Below are positions 23,766 through 38,452 of a DNA stretch of 64,000 nt, piece after piece. The number at the start of each line of letters is the position of its first letter. The stretch's first letter is position 1. The DNA lies in contig OZ231127.1 of assembly GCA_965153355.1 (NCBI GenBank), positions 89,838,001 to 89,902,000 of the forward strand, read 5' to 3'. The notes beneath the pieces were generated by a model. It saw only the letters and a list, made by a program, of their open reading frames with translations, did not search any database and was not told the DNA's origin. This DNA is from Flaccisagitta enflata (Eukaryota > Chaetognatha > Sagittoidea > Aphragmophora). The translations under genes were made by a program, and so were the position numbers.

Positions 23766-24647
23766 ATGGATATGTATGAAGCTGATACAAAATATGAACT
23801 TCAGTTGAAGACTAATATGAAACAATGTGAATATGTGGGTTCTGGCAGATTTGAATTTGACTTGGATTATGTGGAAATGAAAAATGAACACAAATTTGAA
23901 ATTTCCTTAAAAAACTTGGAAGTGCCAAGGATGAGAAAAAAATTGAAATTTGAAGCATACATAGGAAAGTTTTATGAAAATTTCTCCAAGGAAAAAATGA
24001 TGAAATCATTTGTTGTGACCTATGAAAATCACCAGGAATTGGCAGAAACGTTGGAGATAATTCTGAATCAAAATTTCATTTTGAATGCCAATATTTGTCT
24101 GAACTTTGACAGCAGACATAGTAATCATGAATGTGATTCGAGTGACATTTTTAAAAATGCACAAAAAATAAGTTTGACATTTAAAAACGATCGTTTTTTC
24201 TTGTACTTGGGCTCAAATGTCGTCGTGTATATGAGTCCTAACTTTGCCCAATGTTTAGGATTGCAAAATGAATTAGATGGTCGCACAAGCGCGGAAATAG
24301 GAGGTGGTTATGTGCGGTTATCTAGACCATGTTATGTTTCAAGTCAAAAAGTTCCCTTTTTAAGTGACAAGGATACTAGAGTAAATGTGGTTTTGCATGA
24401 TAGCATAAGTCAATATGTTCGCGTATGTAATGGTGAAATTTGGCCAATTATGTATTCTGGTTCAGTGAATGGTAATCATGTTGGAGAAAAAGATAAGCTT
24501 TTGTGTATGAAAAAGATGACAACAAAATGTAATCATAGATTTTGTGTGGGTTTTTATAATGGGAATATGGAGCCGTTTAGATGTAGTCATGAAGAAGTTA
24601 TCTCAAGTAATCCATTTTCTTTCACTCTTGTGTTTATTAGAAGATGA
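23766..24647 (+). CDS. Putative minor capsid (penton-like) protein
   Basis: 293 residues, intronless, 15 bases after the integrase stop. Beta-rich, with a block FAQCLGL then YVSSQKVPF in the middle. This matches the general pattern of penton or minor capsid proteins of animal Polinton-like elements ('LA..LGF', then a short 'YVY.D....Q.V' strand). In Polintons the penton base is a single jelly-roll at capsid vertices. The assignment rests on pattern, position and length. Structure prediction would decide it. Confidence 0.5.
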   Translation: MDMYEADTKYELQLKTNMKQCEYVGSGRFEFDLDYVEMKNEHKFEISLKNLEVPRMRKKLKFEAYIGKFYENFSKEKMMKSFVVTYENHQELAETLEIILNQNFILNANICLNFDSRHSNHECDSSDIFKNAQKISLTFKNDRFFLYLGSNVVVYMSPNFAQCLGLQNELDGRTSAEIGGGYVRLSRPCYVSSQKVPFLSDKDTRVNVVLHDSISQYVRVCNGEIWPIMYSGSVNGNHVGEKDKLLCMKKMTTKCNHRFCVGFYNGNMEPFRCSHEEVISSNPFSFTLVFIRR

Positions 24648-24679
24648 TAATGATTTTATTTTTTGTCTAGATTACTAAG

Positions 24680-25089
24680 ATGAACATGACATCCCTACCT
24701 GAAAAATTAGTTGATGATTTAAGTCATCAATTCTCTACAAGTCTGGAACCTTATGATTTTAAGAAGAGCGAAATTCTTGAAGTAGAAAAAGACTACAAGG
24801 AAACTGAATTGAAACAGAAGAAAGGAAAAAAAACTGCTACTAAAAAGAAGAAAAAGGAAATAAAAAAAAACCGACAAAGAAAAATGAAGCGCCACCTGCC
24901 AAGAAGAAAAAGAAAGAAGAAAAAGAAAAAGATAAAGAAAAAGAAAAAAAAAAAGAAAAAAATTTGAAAAGAAAAAGAAGTGAAAGTAGTTCTGGTAGTT
25001 GTTCAAGTGATGATATTTCGAGTTTGTCATCCAGTAGCTTATCAACCTTGTCTAGTGATGAAAGTTCAGATTATGAAAGTGATGATTAA
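24680..25089 (+). CDS. Lys-rich/Ser-Asp-rich charged protein, apparent frameshift at an A9 run
   Basis: Opens with a normal-looking N-terminus (MNMTSLPEKLVDDLSHQFST) and then becomes Lys-rich. In the starting frame it stops at 24967 after a poly-Lys tail. In the adjacent frame, entered at or near the A9 run at 24862-24870, the sequence continues as an Ala/Pro/Lys stretch and then a Ser/Asp-rich acidic tail (SSDESSDYESDD) up to TAA at 25087. The acidic tail looks like real coding sequence, so either one base is missing in the homopolymer or ribosomes slip there. Function unknown. Confidence 0.45.
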
Positions 25090-25093
25090 ATAA

Positions 25094-26521
25094 ATGTTTT
25101 TAAATATTTCAGGTAGTTTAAAGAAAAGGAGATATATGAAAATGGATTTGAAATTCTTCTATCAAGATAATATTTGTAGAAACTTGATGTCTGATATAAA
25201 GGAAGTGAGAAAAGAGGTTGAGCAGTCGAGTAAAGACTCAGAGATGGAGAGAGAAAGATTTGGAGATGGAGAGACCAGCATGCCCTCACTTTCCGTTGGA
25301 GAGATGGAGAGAGAGAGAAAGAGAGATGGAGAGAATAGGATGCCTTCGTCTTATGGTGGAGAGATGGAGAGAGAGACACAGAGAGGTGGAGAGAATGGGA
25401 TTCCTCTGCTCTTTGGCGGAGAGATGGAGAGAGAGAAAAGGAGAGATGAAGAGAATGTGATTCCTCTGCTCTTTCGCGGAGAGATGGAGAGAGAGAAAAG
25501 GAGAGATGGAGAGAATGGGATTCCTCTGCTCTTTGGCGAAGAGATGGAGAGAGAGAAAAGGAGAGATGGAGAGACTGGGATTCCTCTGCTTTCTGGTGGA
25601 GAGATGGAGAGAGAGAAAAGGAAAGATGGAGAGAATGGGATTTCTTTGCTTCCCGGTGGAGAGATGGAGAGAGATAGGAGAGATGGAGAGAATGGCATGA
25701 TTGCAGGATGGGATGGAGAGATGGTGAGAGAGAAACAGAGAGAAGGAGAGAATGGCGTGGCTGAAGGATGGGGTGGAGAGATGATGAGGGAGAGACAGAG
25801 AGATGGAGAGAAAGGCATGAGAGAGAAACAGAGAGAAGGAGAGAATGGCGTGGCTGAAGGATGGGGTGGAGAGATGATGAGGGAGAGACAGAGAGATGGA
25901 GAGAAAGGCATGAGAGAGAAACAGAGAGAAGGAGAGAATGGCGTGGCTGAAGGATGGGGTGGAGAGATGATGAGGGAGAGACAGAGAGATGGAGAGAAAG
26001 GCATGGCTGAAGGATGGGGTGGAGAGATGGTGAGGGAGAGGCAGAGAGATGGAGAGAAAGGCATGATGGCAGCATCTGGTGGAGATATTGAAGATGGAGA
26101 ATTGATGGAGGAGTCGGAGACTTCAGATGGAGAGATGACTATCACTGGTGAGATAGAGGTGATGGACATAGTGGAGTTGAGTAAACGGCTAAGGATGTTG
26201 GAAAAATGCTACGACATTTTGGAAAATCGGGTTTTCAAATGTGAAAACAGCATTTTGCCAATTCAAAATTCGCGATCATCTCAGAAAAAAATCACCAAGG
26301 AGGAAATGATGGACTGTATGAAAAGTGCCGTTCTGAGTCTTGGCACCGAGAAATACGGCATTTCAAAAAATCAAATGAAGAAATACGTTGGAGATACTTT
26401 GGGTATAGAACTGGGTAAAAGTAGTTATTACTCAAAAAAATTTTCAATTTTGTTGAAAAAAGCAATCACTGAAAATTTGATAGTTTTCGACGGATGTCAT
26501 GGGTTGTACACTTTGCCATGA
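25094..26521 (+). CDS. Repeat protein with C-terminal linker-histone-like winged helix
   Basis: The frame opens at ATG 25094; ATGs at 25136 and 25142 are also possible, and an acceptor-like TTTCAG precedes them. The middle is about eight 20-residue repeats (GEMEREKRRDGENGIPLLFG) and then three 31-residue repeats (REKQREGENGVAEGWGGEMM and RERQRDGEKGM). The last about 75 residues (EEMMDCMKSAVLSLGTEKYG to DGCHGLYTLP) fit the H1/H5 globular fold: helix, 'G.S...I.KY', helix, then a short wing ending G-x-Y-x-L. A coiled middle with a DNA-binding head would suit a genome-condensing core protein. I know of no standard Polinton gene of this kind. Confidence 0.55.
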   Translation: MFLNISGSLKKRRYMKMDLKFFYQDNICRNLMSDIKEVRKEVEQSSKDSEMERERFGDGETSMPSLSVGEMERERKRDGENRMPSSYGGEMERETQRGGENGIPLLFGGEMEREKRRDEENVIPLLFRGEMEREKRRDGENGIPLLFGEEMEREKRRDGETGIPLLSGGEMEREKRKDGENGISLLPGGEMERDRRDGENGMIAGWDGEMVREKQREGENGVAEGWGGEMMRERQRDGEKGMREKQREGENGVAEGWGGEMMRERQRDGEKGMREKQREGENGVAEGWGGEMMRERQRDGEKGMAEGWGGEMVRERQRDGEKGMMAASGGDIEDGELMEESETSDGEMTITGEIEVMDIVELSKRLRMLEKCYDILENRVFKCENSILPIQNSRSSQKKITKEEMMDCMKSAVLSLGTEKYGISKNQMKKYVGDTLGIELGKSSYYSKKFSILLKKAITENLIVFDGCHGLYTLP

Positions 26522-26674
26522 AAAAAATTGATTATTTTGATTTAGTATCTTTTTAATTTGTGATATAGTTAGCTTTTTAGTATGTATATATAATTGATTA
26601 TGTGTAATAGGGAGTTATATTTCATGAATTAAGATTTTTTGGTGTTAATAGGTTATTTAAAGGTAAATAAAACC

Positions 26675-30935
<4,261 letters not shown>

Positions 30936-31311
30936 AAGATAAAATATACCATGCTAATGCCACCTTCCGATCGCCAAAATGAATGAGACAAACAGTTTTG
31001 ATTAAAGGAAGGGGCAAACAATGGTTTTTTGTCACGAAATGATGTAAAGATGTTATTGTACAAATATTGTGCAGATTTTGGGGCAATAGCTCGGGGTGAT
31101 ATGGGGTTTAGGATGGGGATTGTAATGCAAGGGGATGGTTGTAGGGTATAATTTAGGGGCATGGGATGGGTTGGGTTCGCTAAGGGATGATTGTTGTCGA
31201 GATATTGACATAAAATTGCTATGAAACATGTCGCATTCATAAAAATGTTATGTTTTTTTTTCACTAGATCAAACTAAATTGAAACTTTTGAATAAGAAAA
31301 AAGACTAGATA
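30936..31311. other. Intergenic spacer in Polinton element
   Basis: AT-rich at the ends, with a G-rich middle (GGGATGGGTTGGGTT near 31160). No reading frame is supported on either strand. Confidence 0.5.
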
Positions 31312-31503
31312 ATGGCTAAAAGAAGAAAAAGATTAACTCGTGATCATTTGGGTCGTTTTCGGGCTGGTACATCTGTCACCCGTTTGAGACGTGCCAAAAG
31401 GAGAATAGGAGGAAGGAGGAGGAGAAGAAGAAGAGGAGGAAAAAGAAGAAGAAGAAGAAGGTCGAGGGGAAATCGAGTGCTTGAATTCTATAAATGTCAT
31501 TAA
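31312..31503 (+). CDS. Small arginine-rich, protamine-like core protein (63 aa)
   Basis: 63 residues from ATG 31312, with more than half Arg, Lys or Gly. An N-terminal MAKRRKRLTRDHLGRF is followed by a long Arg run and a non-basic end (VLEFYKCH). Tiny Arg-rich proteins packed with the genome are known in adenoviruses (protein mu) and adintoviruses. Position between capsid and PolB supports a virion DNA-condensing role. Because an AGA/AGG purine run can give such a frame by chance, the non-repetitive ends are the main argument that it is real. Confidence 0.55.
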   Translation: MAKRRKRLTRDHLGRFRAGTSVTRLRRAKRRIGGRRRRRRRGGKRRRRRRSRGNRVLEFYKCH

Positions 31504-31586
31504 AAATGATAGAAATAATGCAAGATTATATATATATATATCAACAGGAGGAGAATTTATGCCACAACTCATTATCAAACGGTTGG

Positions 31587-33128
31587 CTAATTATTGGGAG
31601 CGCTATCAAATTGATTTGCGAGATGATTGATCTTTAAACAGACTGCCCTTTCTTCATCTGAGACACATTTGGAAAGAAAATCTGACAATTTAGGGTTTGT
31701 TATCCCACTTGATTTTGTTTTGGGCTTATTTGTGAGGTCGTTATGATAATAAGCTTGATTCATTTGGAAAATTATGCAAAATTTCCCCATGGATTCCGCA
31801 CGTAAAAGATGCGTTCTTGGTGACATAGATTCGCAACAGGGGTACTTGTGCATCCATTCTGTTTTTGCATTTTTCCTCAAGTGCTCTACGTATTCATTTT
31901 TGTGTGCCGGGCAGATGTTTAGCCCAACATTATCTATTAAGAAATGTACATAACTGTGTAGTGTTGGTGTGGCTAAATTTGCTTTTAGGAACTGATTGAG
32001 TAAATCTGGAAGACTTAATTCGAGATATCTGTCTGGAACTGATTCAAATAAACAAGTAAAACCATCTGTGTTGGCTAGATTCAGCGAAAAATCTGTCAAA
32101 ACTGTTGAGAAAATAGATACTGTTCTATGGAATTGCAGTCGTCCCGCCATTATGATGTTATAATTCATATGGACTAAGCTGACATGGTAATCAGGTGGGG
32201 AAAACTGACCGATGCAGTAATTCTCATTTATGGGAAAGGCACCTTGGAATTTTCTCATGTTCACGGAAGGTATGTCTGATTTTTCCATGAGAATTGAATT
32301 CCTATACTTGTTTCCGCCGTTGGATGCCCATGAACCAATAAAGAAATTTGAAATTTTTTTGAGCACAGCAGATATTTGCACATTTTCCTTTTTGGTCTCA
32401 ATTAGATCGAGAATTTTTTTGGCAGGTTCTGAAAATATGTTATGCTGGGAGTTGGGATAGATGTAGATGTCAGATATGCCATTCAACTTGAAATTTAGGT
32501 TTTTTTCTTTTAAGAGGAAAGAGAGGAATGAAGATGGTAAAATACCATCAATCTCATTGGTTCCAATGATTTTGTCATTTGCCTTTCTCGAAAAGATATG
32601 GAAGGATCCTAGATTATGATTTTCACAGGAGCCCTTTACATTGATGAATGCGTTTATATCATCATCAAGAATATGTTTCAGTAAAGTAGAGAGAGTGAAG
32701 GATACTCTGTGTTTAAAGAGCGGATATGTTGCATTTGCAGTTTCACTCATGACTTCATGAAGTAAGCTGTTTGGGTTGACTGAATTCCTTAGATTGAGAC
32801 CAAATTTTTGGGCGATATCTGAGATTTTTGATGACCAATCAAAATGTAGATCACATTCTGTATACACATGCACGGACTTTATGTGCCTTGAACATTTTAA
32901 CTTTTGAACAATTTCCATGGATTGTTTCCACTTTGACTCATGTTTTTCTTTCATTACTTTGTAATCATTTGTATCGCGACATGGGAACTTTAACAGCCTC
33001 GGTCTGAGATTATTTTTCCCCTTTTGGTCATTGTTTTTTTGAAAGTTGCATGAGCATGTAGATATGCAATCGCACATATGACAATTCTTAAAACAGCCAT
33101 GATGGAAGCAACCGAAAAATGATAGCAC
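31587..33128 (-). CDS. Protein-primed family B DNA polymerase (Polinton type), C-terminal part
   Basis: 513 residues open, read leftward. The N-terminal end has the cysteine/histidine block FFGCFHHGC and, after a TNDYK-type segment, VHVYTECDLHF. This reproduces the 'GC..HGC...' and '...V.ECEW' spacing that is characteristic of Polinton PolB. Downstream come an ISNFFIGSWASNGGNKYRN segment, where family B has its K..N..YG motif, and LANTDGF, where the active-site YxDTDS motif is expected. There the first catalytic Asp is Asn and only the second Asp remains. Upstream PolB-like sequence (33344-33723) is in other frames and meets the N gap. Probably an inactive or partial copy, or a gene with introns. 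Confidence 0.7.
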   Translation of the reverse strand: MLSFFGCFHHGCFKNCHMCDCISTCSCNFQKNNDQKGKNNLRPRLLKFPCRDTNDYKVMKEKHESKWKQSMEIVQKLKCSRHIKSVHVYTECDLHFDWSSKISDIAQKFGLNLRNSVNPNSLLHEVMSETANATYPLFKHRVSFTLSTLLKHILDDDINAFINVKGSCENHNLGSFHIFSRKANDKIIGTNEIDGILPSSFLSFLLKEKNLNFKLNGISDIYIYPNSQHNIFSEPAKKILDLIETKKENVQISAVLKKISNFFIGSWASNGGNKYRNSILMEKSDIPSVNMRKFQGAFPINENYCIGQFSPPDYHVSLVHMNYNIIMAGRLQFHRTVSIFSTVLTDFSLNLANTDGFTCLFESVPDRYLELSLPDLLNQFLKANLATPTLHSYVHFLIDNVGLNICPAHKNEYVEHLRKNAKTEWMHKYPCCESMSPRTHLLRAESMGKFCIIFQMNQAYYHNDLTNKPKTKSSGITNPKLSDFLSKCVSDEERAVCLKINHLANQFDSAPNN

Positions 33129-33344
33129 ATGTACGTTGTCAGGTGATCACGATATGAGTGCCGTTTGGAAAGTTCAAAATTGACTTTTTTTAAATTTAAG
33201 TCCATAGACTAGGTTTGTCTGCATGAAACCTCGCAGTGCAAGAGGTAAAGAACAAATTTGCAAAGTTAGTATTGAAATCGGTGCCTTTCTGGAACATATG
33301 TGCCATTTATTTCGACATGACTTTATAGTTGACAGCATATGTTT

Positions 33345-33723
33345 CACTGATTTGACAATTGTAGAACTTTATAGTCTAAAGCTTTATGAGAACTTTTCAG
33401 AGATCGTTTCCGAAACAGTTGCACGTCATAAAGAATCGACTCAAATCTGCAATTATTTCTACGGAGTTGTATAGATGATGGAGGTGACACTAATGTTAAT
33501 GAATTGTAATTTGAGCATTTTTCATAGTAAAAGATCTTTCCCAACTGGGTGATTGTCTTTATCTCAAAGGCTGACAGTGAAATGGCAAACTGGTCAAAAA
33601 TAAATTTGTCTAGTGCCAAAAACTCAATGATAGGTGGGTTTTGGCTTTGCTCAAAATCTAAGCCCAACGTGGACAGGTTCCAAAATTGAAAACCACTTTT
33701 TTTTCCGATTGCCGTTATCTCAC
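33345..33723 (-). pseudogene. Upstream PolB fragment, broken and cut by the assembly gap
   Basis: Minus-strand sequence entering from the N gap. It reads GFQFWNLSTLGL, then a segment (IIEFLALDKFIFDQFAISL) in the style of the 'YC..D...L...F' region that follows the exonuclease domain in PolB, and breaks off near 33344. It is not in frame with the 513-codon part. The terminal-protein and exonuclease regions would lie beyond the gap. Confidence 0.4.
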
Positions 33724-33733
33724 NNNNNNNNNN
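33724..33733. other. Assembly gap (10 N)
   Basis: Ten unknown bases joining two sequences of different character: AT-rich Polinton DNA on the left, tandem-repeat intron-like DNA on the right. A run of exactly ten N usually marks a scaffold join of unknown size, not ten real bases. Confidence 0.99.
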
Positions 33734-33899
33734 CACCGGCATAATTATGATTGGTCTAGGCAATTTCAGCGTCACTGGCAAAATTACAGCCCAGTCCGCA
33801 TCACCCGCTTGATAGACAGACAAGTCAACCAGAAGACCTTAAAAGTCCGTCTGTCCAGTCCACGTATGATCACCCCAACTGAGCATCACTCCCATTCTG

Positions 33900-36620
33900 T
33901 CATCTTTTTTTTTGGTTGTGTTCTGGCTGAAAAAAGGGGAAAAATACCTTGCGCTCATAGAATGACTGATTGATTAACCAACAGACTTTCGCTATAAGTA
34001 CCGACAGATTTTCAGACCGATGGACCGGCTAAAAGACCAAGATAGCAGATCAGGAACCTATTTTCTCAATGATCCTGAGATTTTTTCTCTCAAAAACCGC
34101 AAGCGAAATTTCACTCACTCAGTATCAGTTTTTTAATTGCTGAACAAGGCCGGATTCACAGCAAGACAGTCACGGACGATCGGGCAGGGCCGTAATGCAA
34201 CTAAAAATAAAGAGTAAGAAAGGACTTTGCGCTTAAAGAACTGATAGATAGATAAACTTATGGATTGACCAAAATAAAAGGTCCATAAAAGGGATCAAGA
34301 ACTCATTTCTCAATGTTCCTACCATTTAGTCTCTAAAAAACCCCATGCAAAATTTCCCTCCCACCCACATCAGTTTCTTTTCTTGCTTAAAAATGGCAAT
34401 AAAGTATCGTGTGCTAATAGATTTGACTGATTGATAGGCTGACAGACCGACAAAAAGACCTAATTAACGTTTCAAGAACTATTCTCTCAATGATTCTGGC
34501 ATTTTGTCTTTCAAAAACACCATGCAAAATTTCACTCCCAATCAGTCACCATTTTTTTTTTGCTAAAAAATGGCAAAAAAGTATCTTGCGCAAATAGATA
34601 TAACTGATCAACAGACCGACGGACCGACCAAAAGACCAACTAAACGGGTCAAGAACTAATCTTTCAAAGATTTTGGGATTTTGTCTCTCAAAAACCCCAT
34701 GCGAAATTTCACTCCCACTCAGTCAGCATCAGGGTTTTTTTTTTTTATAAAAAAGGGAAAAAAAGTACTTTAGGCTTAAATAACTGACTAATATATACAT
34801 TGATCGAACGACCAAAAGGCCCATAAAAAGAATTAAGAACTCATTTTGCAATGTTAATGCCATTTTGTCCATGAAAAGCACCATGCAAAACGATGCAAAA
34901 TGATGCGAAATTGTTTTGCACCATTTCGCATCATTTCCAATTTACCCTAAAGATAAGCTTTATGACTTAGCATCAGGTTAATAGAGTCGACATCAGATTA
35001 GAATCAGCTTAAGCCTTTCTTGAATGACAATGTTGTTCGAATTTTGTCTAAGTCATAAGCATTTCCAGTCACATGTTATACCATCTATTCATTTCATTAT
35101 TTATCAATTCTGACCCAATCATCACCCTAGTTAGGCGATAATCAACATCCCAAGTCAAACAAGGCCGGATACACGGCCACCAGTTGCGGACAGGTGGGCG
35201 GGGGCAGAAATGCGCGTTTTCCCACTTTTCGACTCAATCATTACGGAACAACGGACCGACGATGTTTATACCAATTTATCTAAGAAATACACGATGCGAA
35301 CAGATGCAAAATGATGCAAAAATTTTTTTCATCATTTCGCATCTGTTCGCATCGTTTTGGGTGATGTCGTCATTCTTATTTATCTAATCTTTACAAATGG
35401 ACCCGATTTGCACTAGAGGAGCTCCATTATTGGTTCCAAAACATTGCAGCATCAGTTTGATAAGTTCGGCATCAGCTTGAAAAAAACAGCATCAGCCTTT
35501 CTTGACTCAGTAAAAAAAAAAACGCTTTTTTTGCTGTTAAACGCGTTAACAGTGAACGAATGCGTTACAGACCGACCAACCGACCAACGGACACAGCCAG
35601 TTATAGAGGTGCGTTGGCGCACCTAAAAACGCTTTTGTAGCCGTTGAACGCGTTAACAGTGAACACATGAATTTCAACTTCTCACGAATGAGCGAGCCTG
35701 TGAACGGAGTGAGCGTTGCGAGTGAACAAACGTAGTAGGCAACCGAGTGGCCTATGCACGAAGTGAGCGGTGCGAGTTAATGTATGTAGCGAGCGACTGA
35801 GCGGTGCGAGAACTGAAAGATTGGTAAATTAATGGAATGTAAAAACGGATCAAGAACTCATTTCAGCATCAGTTTCTTTGTTCGCTAAAAAGGGAGAAAA
35901 AAGTATCTTGCGCTAATAGATTTATTTGATTGATAGACCGACGGACCGACCTAAAGACCAAGTTAACGGATCATTTATTATTTTCTTTATGATTTTCACT
36001 TATTGTACCTTAAAAAGTCCATGCGAAATTTTACTCCCACCCAATTCCGCATCATTTTTTTTTCGCAAAAAAAAAGGTAAAAAAAGTACTTTGCGATTAA
36101 AGAATAGACTAGTAGATACATTGATGGAACGACCAAAAGGCCCACAAAACAGATTAAGAACTGATATCTTATTGTTTACGCCATTTTGTTTATGAAAAAC
36201 CCCATGCGAAATGATGCAAACTGATGCCAATTTTTTTTGCTAAAAAAGGGAAAAAAGTACTTTGCAATTAAAGAAATGACCAGTAGATACATTGATGGAA
36301 CGACCAAAAGGCCCATAAAACGGATAAAGAACTGATATCTCAATATTTACGCCATTTTGTCCATGAAAAACCCCATGCGAAACGATGCAAAATGATGCGA
36401 AATTTTTTTGCTAAAAAAGGGAAAAAAAGTACTTTGCGATTAAAGAAATGACTAGTAGATACATTGATGGAACGCCCAAAAGGCCCATAAAACGGATAAA
36501 GAACTGATATCTCAATTTTTACGCCATTTTGTCCATGAAAAACCCCATGCAAAACGATGCAAAACGATGCGAAATTTTTTTGCATGATTTCGCATCATTT
36601 TGCATCGTTTCGCATGAGAT
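33900..36620. repeat. Diverged tandem array, units about 170-230 bp
   Basis: At least eight diverged units share a stretch GACCAAAAG, then AACTGATATCTCAAT or a variant, GCCATTTTGTC, AAAACCCCATGCGAAA, and a TTTTTTGCTAAAAAAGGGAAAAAAGTACTTTGC-like block. Units near 36250-36600 are the most alike. Short repeats of GATGCAAAATGATGCGAAA occur at unit borders. No genes. Confidence 0.75.
35160..35628 (+). mobile_element. Hairpin-ended repeat (family B), longer copy
   Basis: Begins ACAAGGCCGGATACACGGCC with the GGTGGGCGGGGGC block, carries GACCGACCAACCGACC, and ends at 35606-35630 in a hairpin AGGTGCG-TTGG-CGCACCT followed by AAAAA. The stem sequence differs from the 9948 copy, but the pairing is kept. 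It may be two copies merged. Confidence 0.5.
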
Positions 36621-37460
36621 TTTCGCACGGCATTTTCAAAGTGATGCTGAAGCGAGCCTATTGGCCTGAGGGAGTGGGCGAGGCTTGTGATAGGTCAGTG
36701 TGTCCCCCGGATGTAATGGGCTTTCTCTGCTGCCGCTGCTGGCTCGCGTTTAAAGTGCTAAGAAAATTTTAGCTTTCCCCCCCCTGTTAAAGGGTAAAAT
36801 ATGAAACAGACATACATATCAAGTGTATCATGTGACAACTTGAGCAAAGAAAACATTTATGGATGGATAATTAACCCATTATTGATGCAAAAGTGGGGAG
36901 AAGCACCTCATTTTTTCTGGCAGATTTGACGTCATAGTTAATTCTTTGTTATTTGGCGCATGTACGCACTCCCAGCAAAATGTTAATCCAAAAAAATCAT
37001 GAAATGCCCATATCTTGGAAACCCTTCGAGAAAGACTAAAGATTCATTTGATAGAGTTGTGTCCGGTGGTTTCCATGGCATTCTACTCCTTAATTTCTTT
37101 TGTAAACAAAGTTCCCCCATGAGTTATTAAGAAAACTATGAATAGAAAAGTCCGCTGAAAAATAGAAAGAAAAAGAGCGCGAAAAAAGCTTACCGTAAGA
37201 ACCGTCAAAAATTATTTTCCATCTATTCTTCCATCTGAAAATTAAAAAACCACTTGACCAAAACATTTCTGGAAGCATAGGGTAATACCCCAAAACTAAG
37301 CTCTTGCAGTGAAGTGATTTCCTGCTCATGCTTTTGCATGGATCAATACTGTACCAAAACGATTACAAACAGAGCTTTTGGTGCATTTCGGACACATTTA
37401 ACCAACCCAACCAGCCCAACCAGCCTACCACCCAAAAAAATTAAAAAACGGCATAACTTC
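36621..37460. other. Non-coding stretch
   Basis: Mixed-composition sequence with a CCCCCCC run near 36779 and no supported reading frame. I see nothing specific in it. Confidence 0.4.
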
Positions 37461-37866
37461 TACAAAGGAAGGAGAAATATAAGATGTGAACCCCCCTAAA
37501 ACTGTAGCACCCCCCCTTACAGATCAAATTACAGAGATAAATAATGAATTAGATGCTGTTAATTAAAGTTTGTTATTGTACAAGTGGCGCCACCAGAGCG
37601 ATTTTGCAATTTTCATTCCAGTCTCAAATTATAATATAAAATCCTTGATTTTATGAACTTTTAATAATAATTGATTTTAGTGCTTTATTAAGCTATATCT
37701 TGACTTAAAAAGCAAAATTAAAAAATCGCTCTGGTGACGCTATTTGTATTGATATAAACATTCTACCTTTACCTTTAAAGTGTCTTTAATTTAATTGGCT
37801 AGAGCTGTAGGTGGGGGTGCTACAGTTTACAGGGGGTTCACACCTTATATTAACCTTTTCTCTGTA
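37461..37866. mobile_element. MITE, family A, copy 2 (406 bp)
   Basis: Close relative of 5405-5809. The left end is TACAAAGGAAGGAGAAATAT and then GTGAACCCCCCTAAAACTG; the right end is inverted and finishes CTCTGTA. The inner pair ACAAGTGGCGCCACC is present. Both copies keep the same order of blocks over the whole length. Confidence 0.8.
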
Positions 37867-38452
37867 AAGTATTTGTCCGATTTGGCTGAAATTTTGCACA
37901 GTGGTTCTTTCAGAGAATGTCCACGTATACTGATCGTTGCAGGAAGATTCAGTTAATTTTTGCCCACTGGCCCAACCAGCCAAAAAAGCTGCTTATAGAG
38001 AATTTTCAAAAAAAATTGAAATTTTGATTTTTTTTTCAGCAGAATCGGGTCTGATTGAATTCTTGAACTGTGATTTAGTAAAATATTCACATTTTTTTGG
38101 TTTTACAGACTAAAATAACTCCATTCTTGCTCATTTTCGATCATTATTTGTTGCATTTCAGCTTAATTTACATGAAAATCGAGGATCAGTAACAAAATTC
38201 AGTTTTTGAACTATATTCTTATTGACATAAGCTATCTGATTATGAATGGTTTTGACAAAATTTCTCAATTTTGAAATTGACCTTTTTTGCCACCTCACAA
38301 AAACGCGATAACAGAAACAGCCTAAATGAAATGAAATGAAGACAAGATTTGCCCTCATTGAACAACTCAACTAGTCATCCAAGGATCGCACATGGTCAGC
38401 GGTACCCGATGCCCTGCTAGGAGTGATCAGCTGAAGAAGTATAGTGAGAGCA
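37867..38452. other. Non-coding, probably SRFBP1-like intron
   Basis: AT-rich, without a supported reading frame. By position it is downstream of the SRFBP1-like exon 1 donor on the minus strand. Confidence 0.5.

Noticed and set aside
25086-26169. Two long minus-strand frames (329 and 272 codons) rich in Ser/Pro/Leu
   Set aside because: They are antisense to the GA-rich repeats of the winged-helix repeat protein, whose C-terminal domain shows that + is the coding strand.
33223-33474. 83-codon plus-strand frame beside PolB
   Set aside because: It is antisense to PolB-like minus-strand sequence and has no features of its own.
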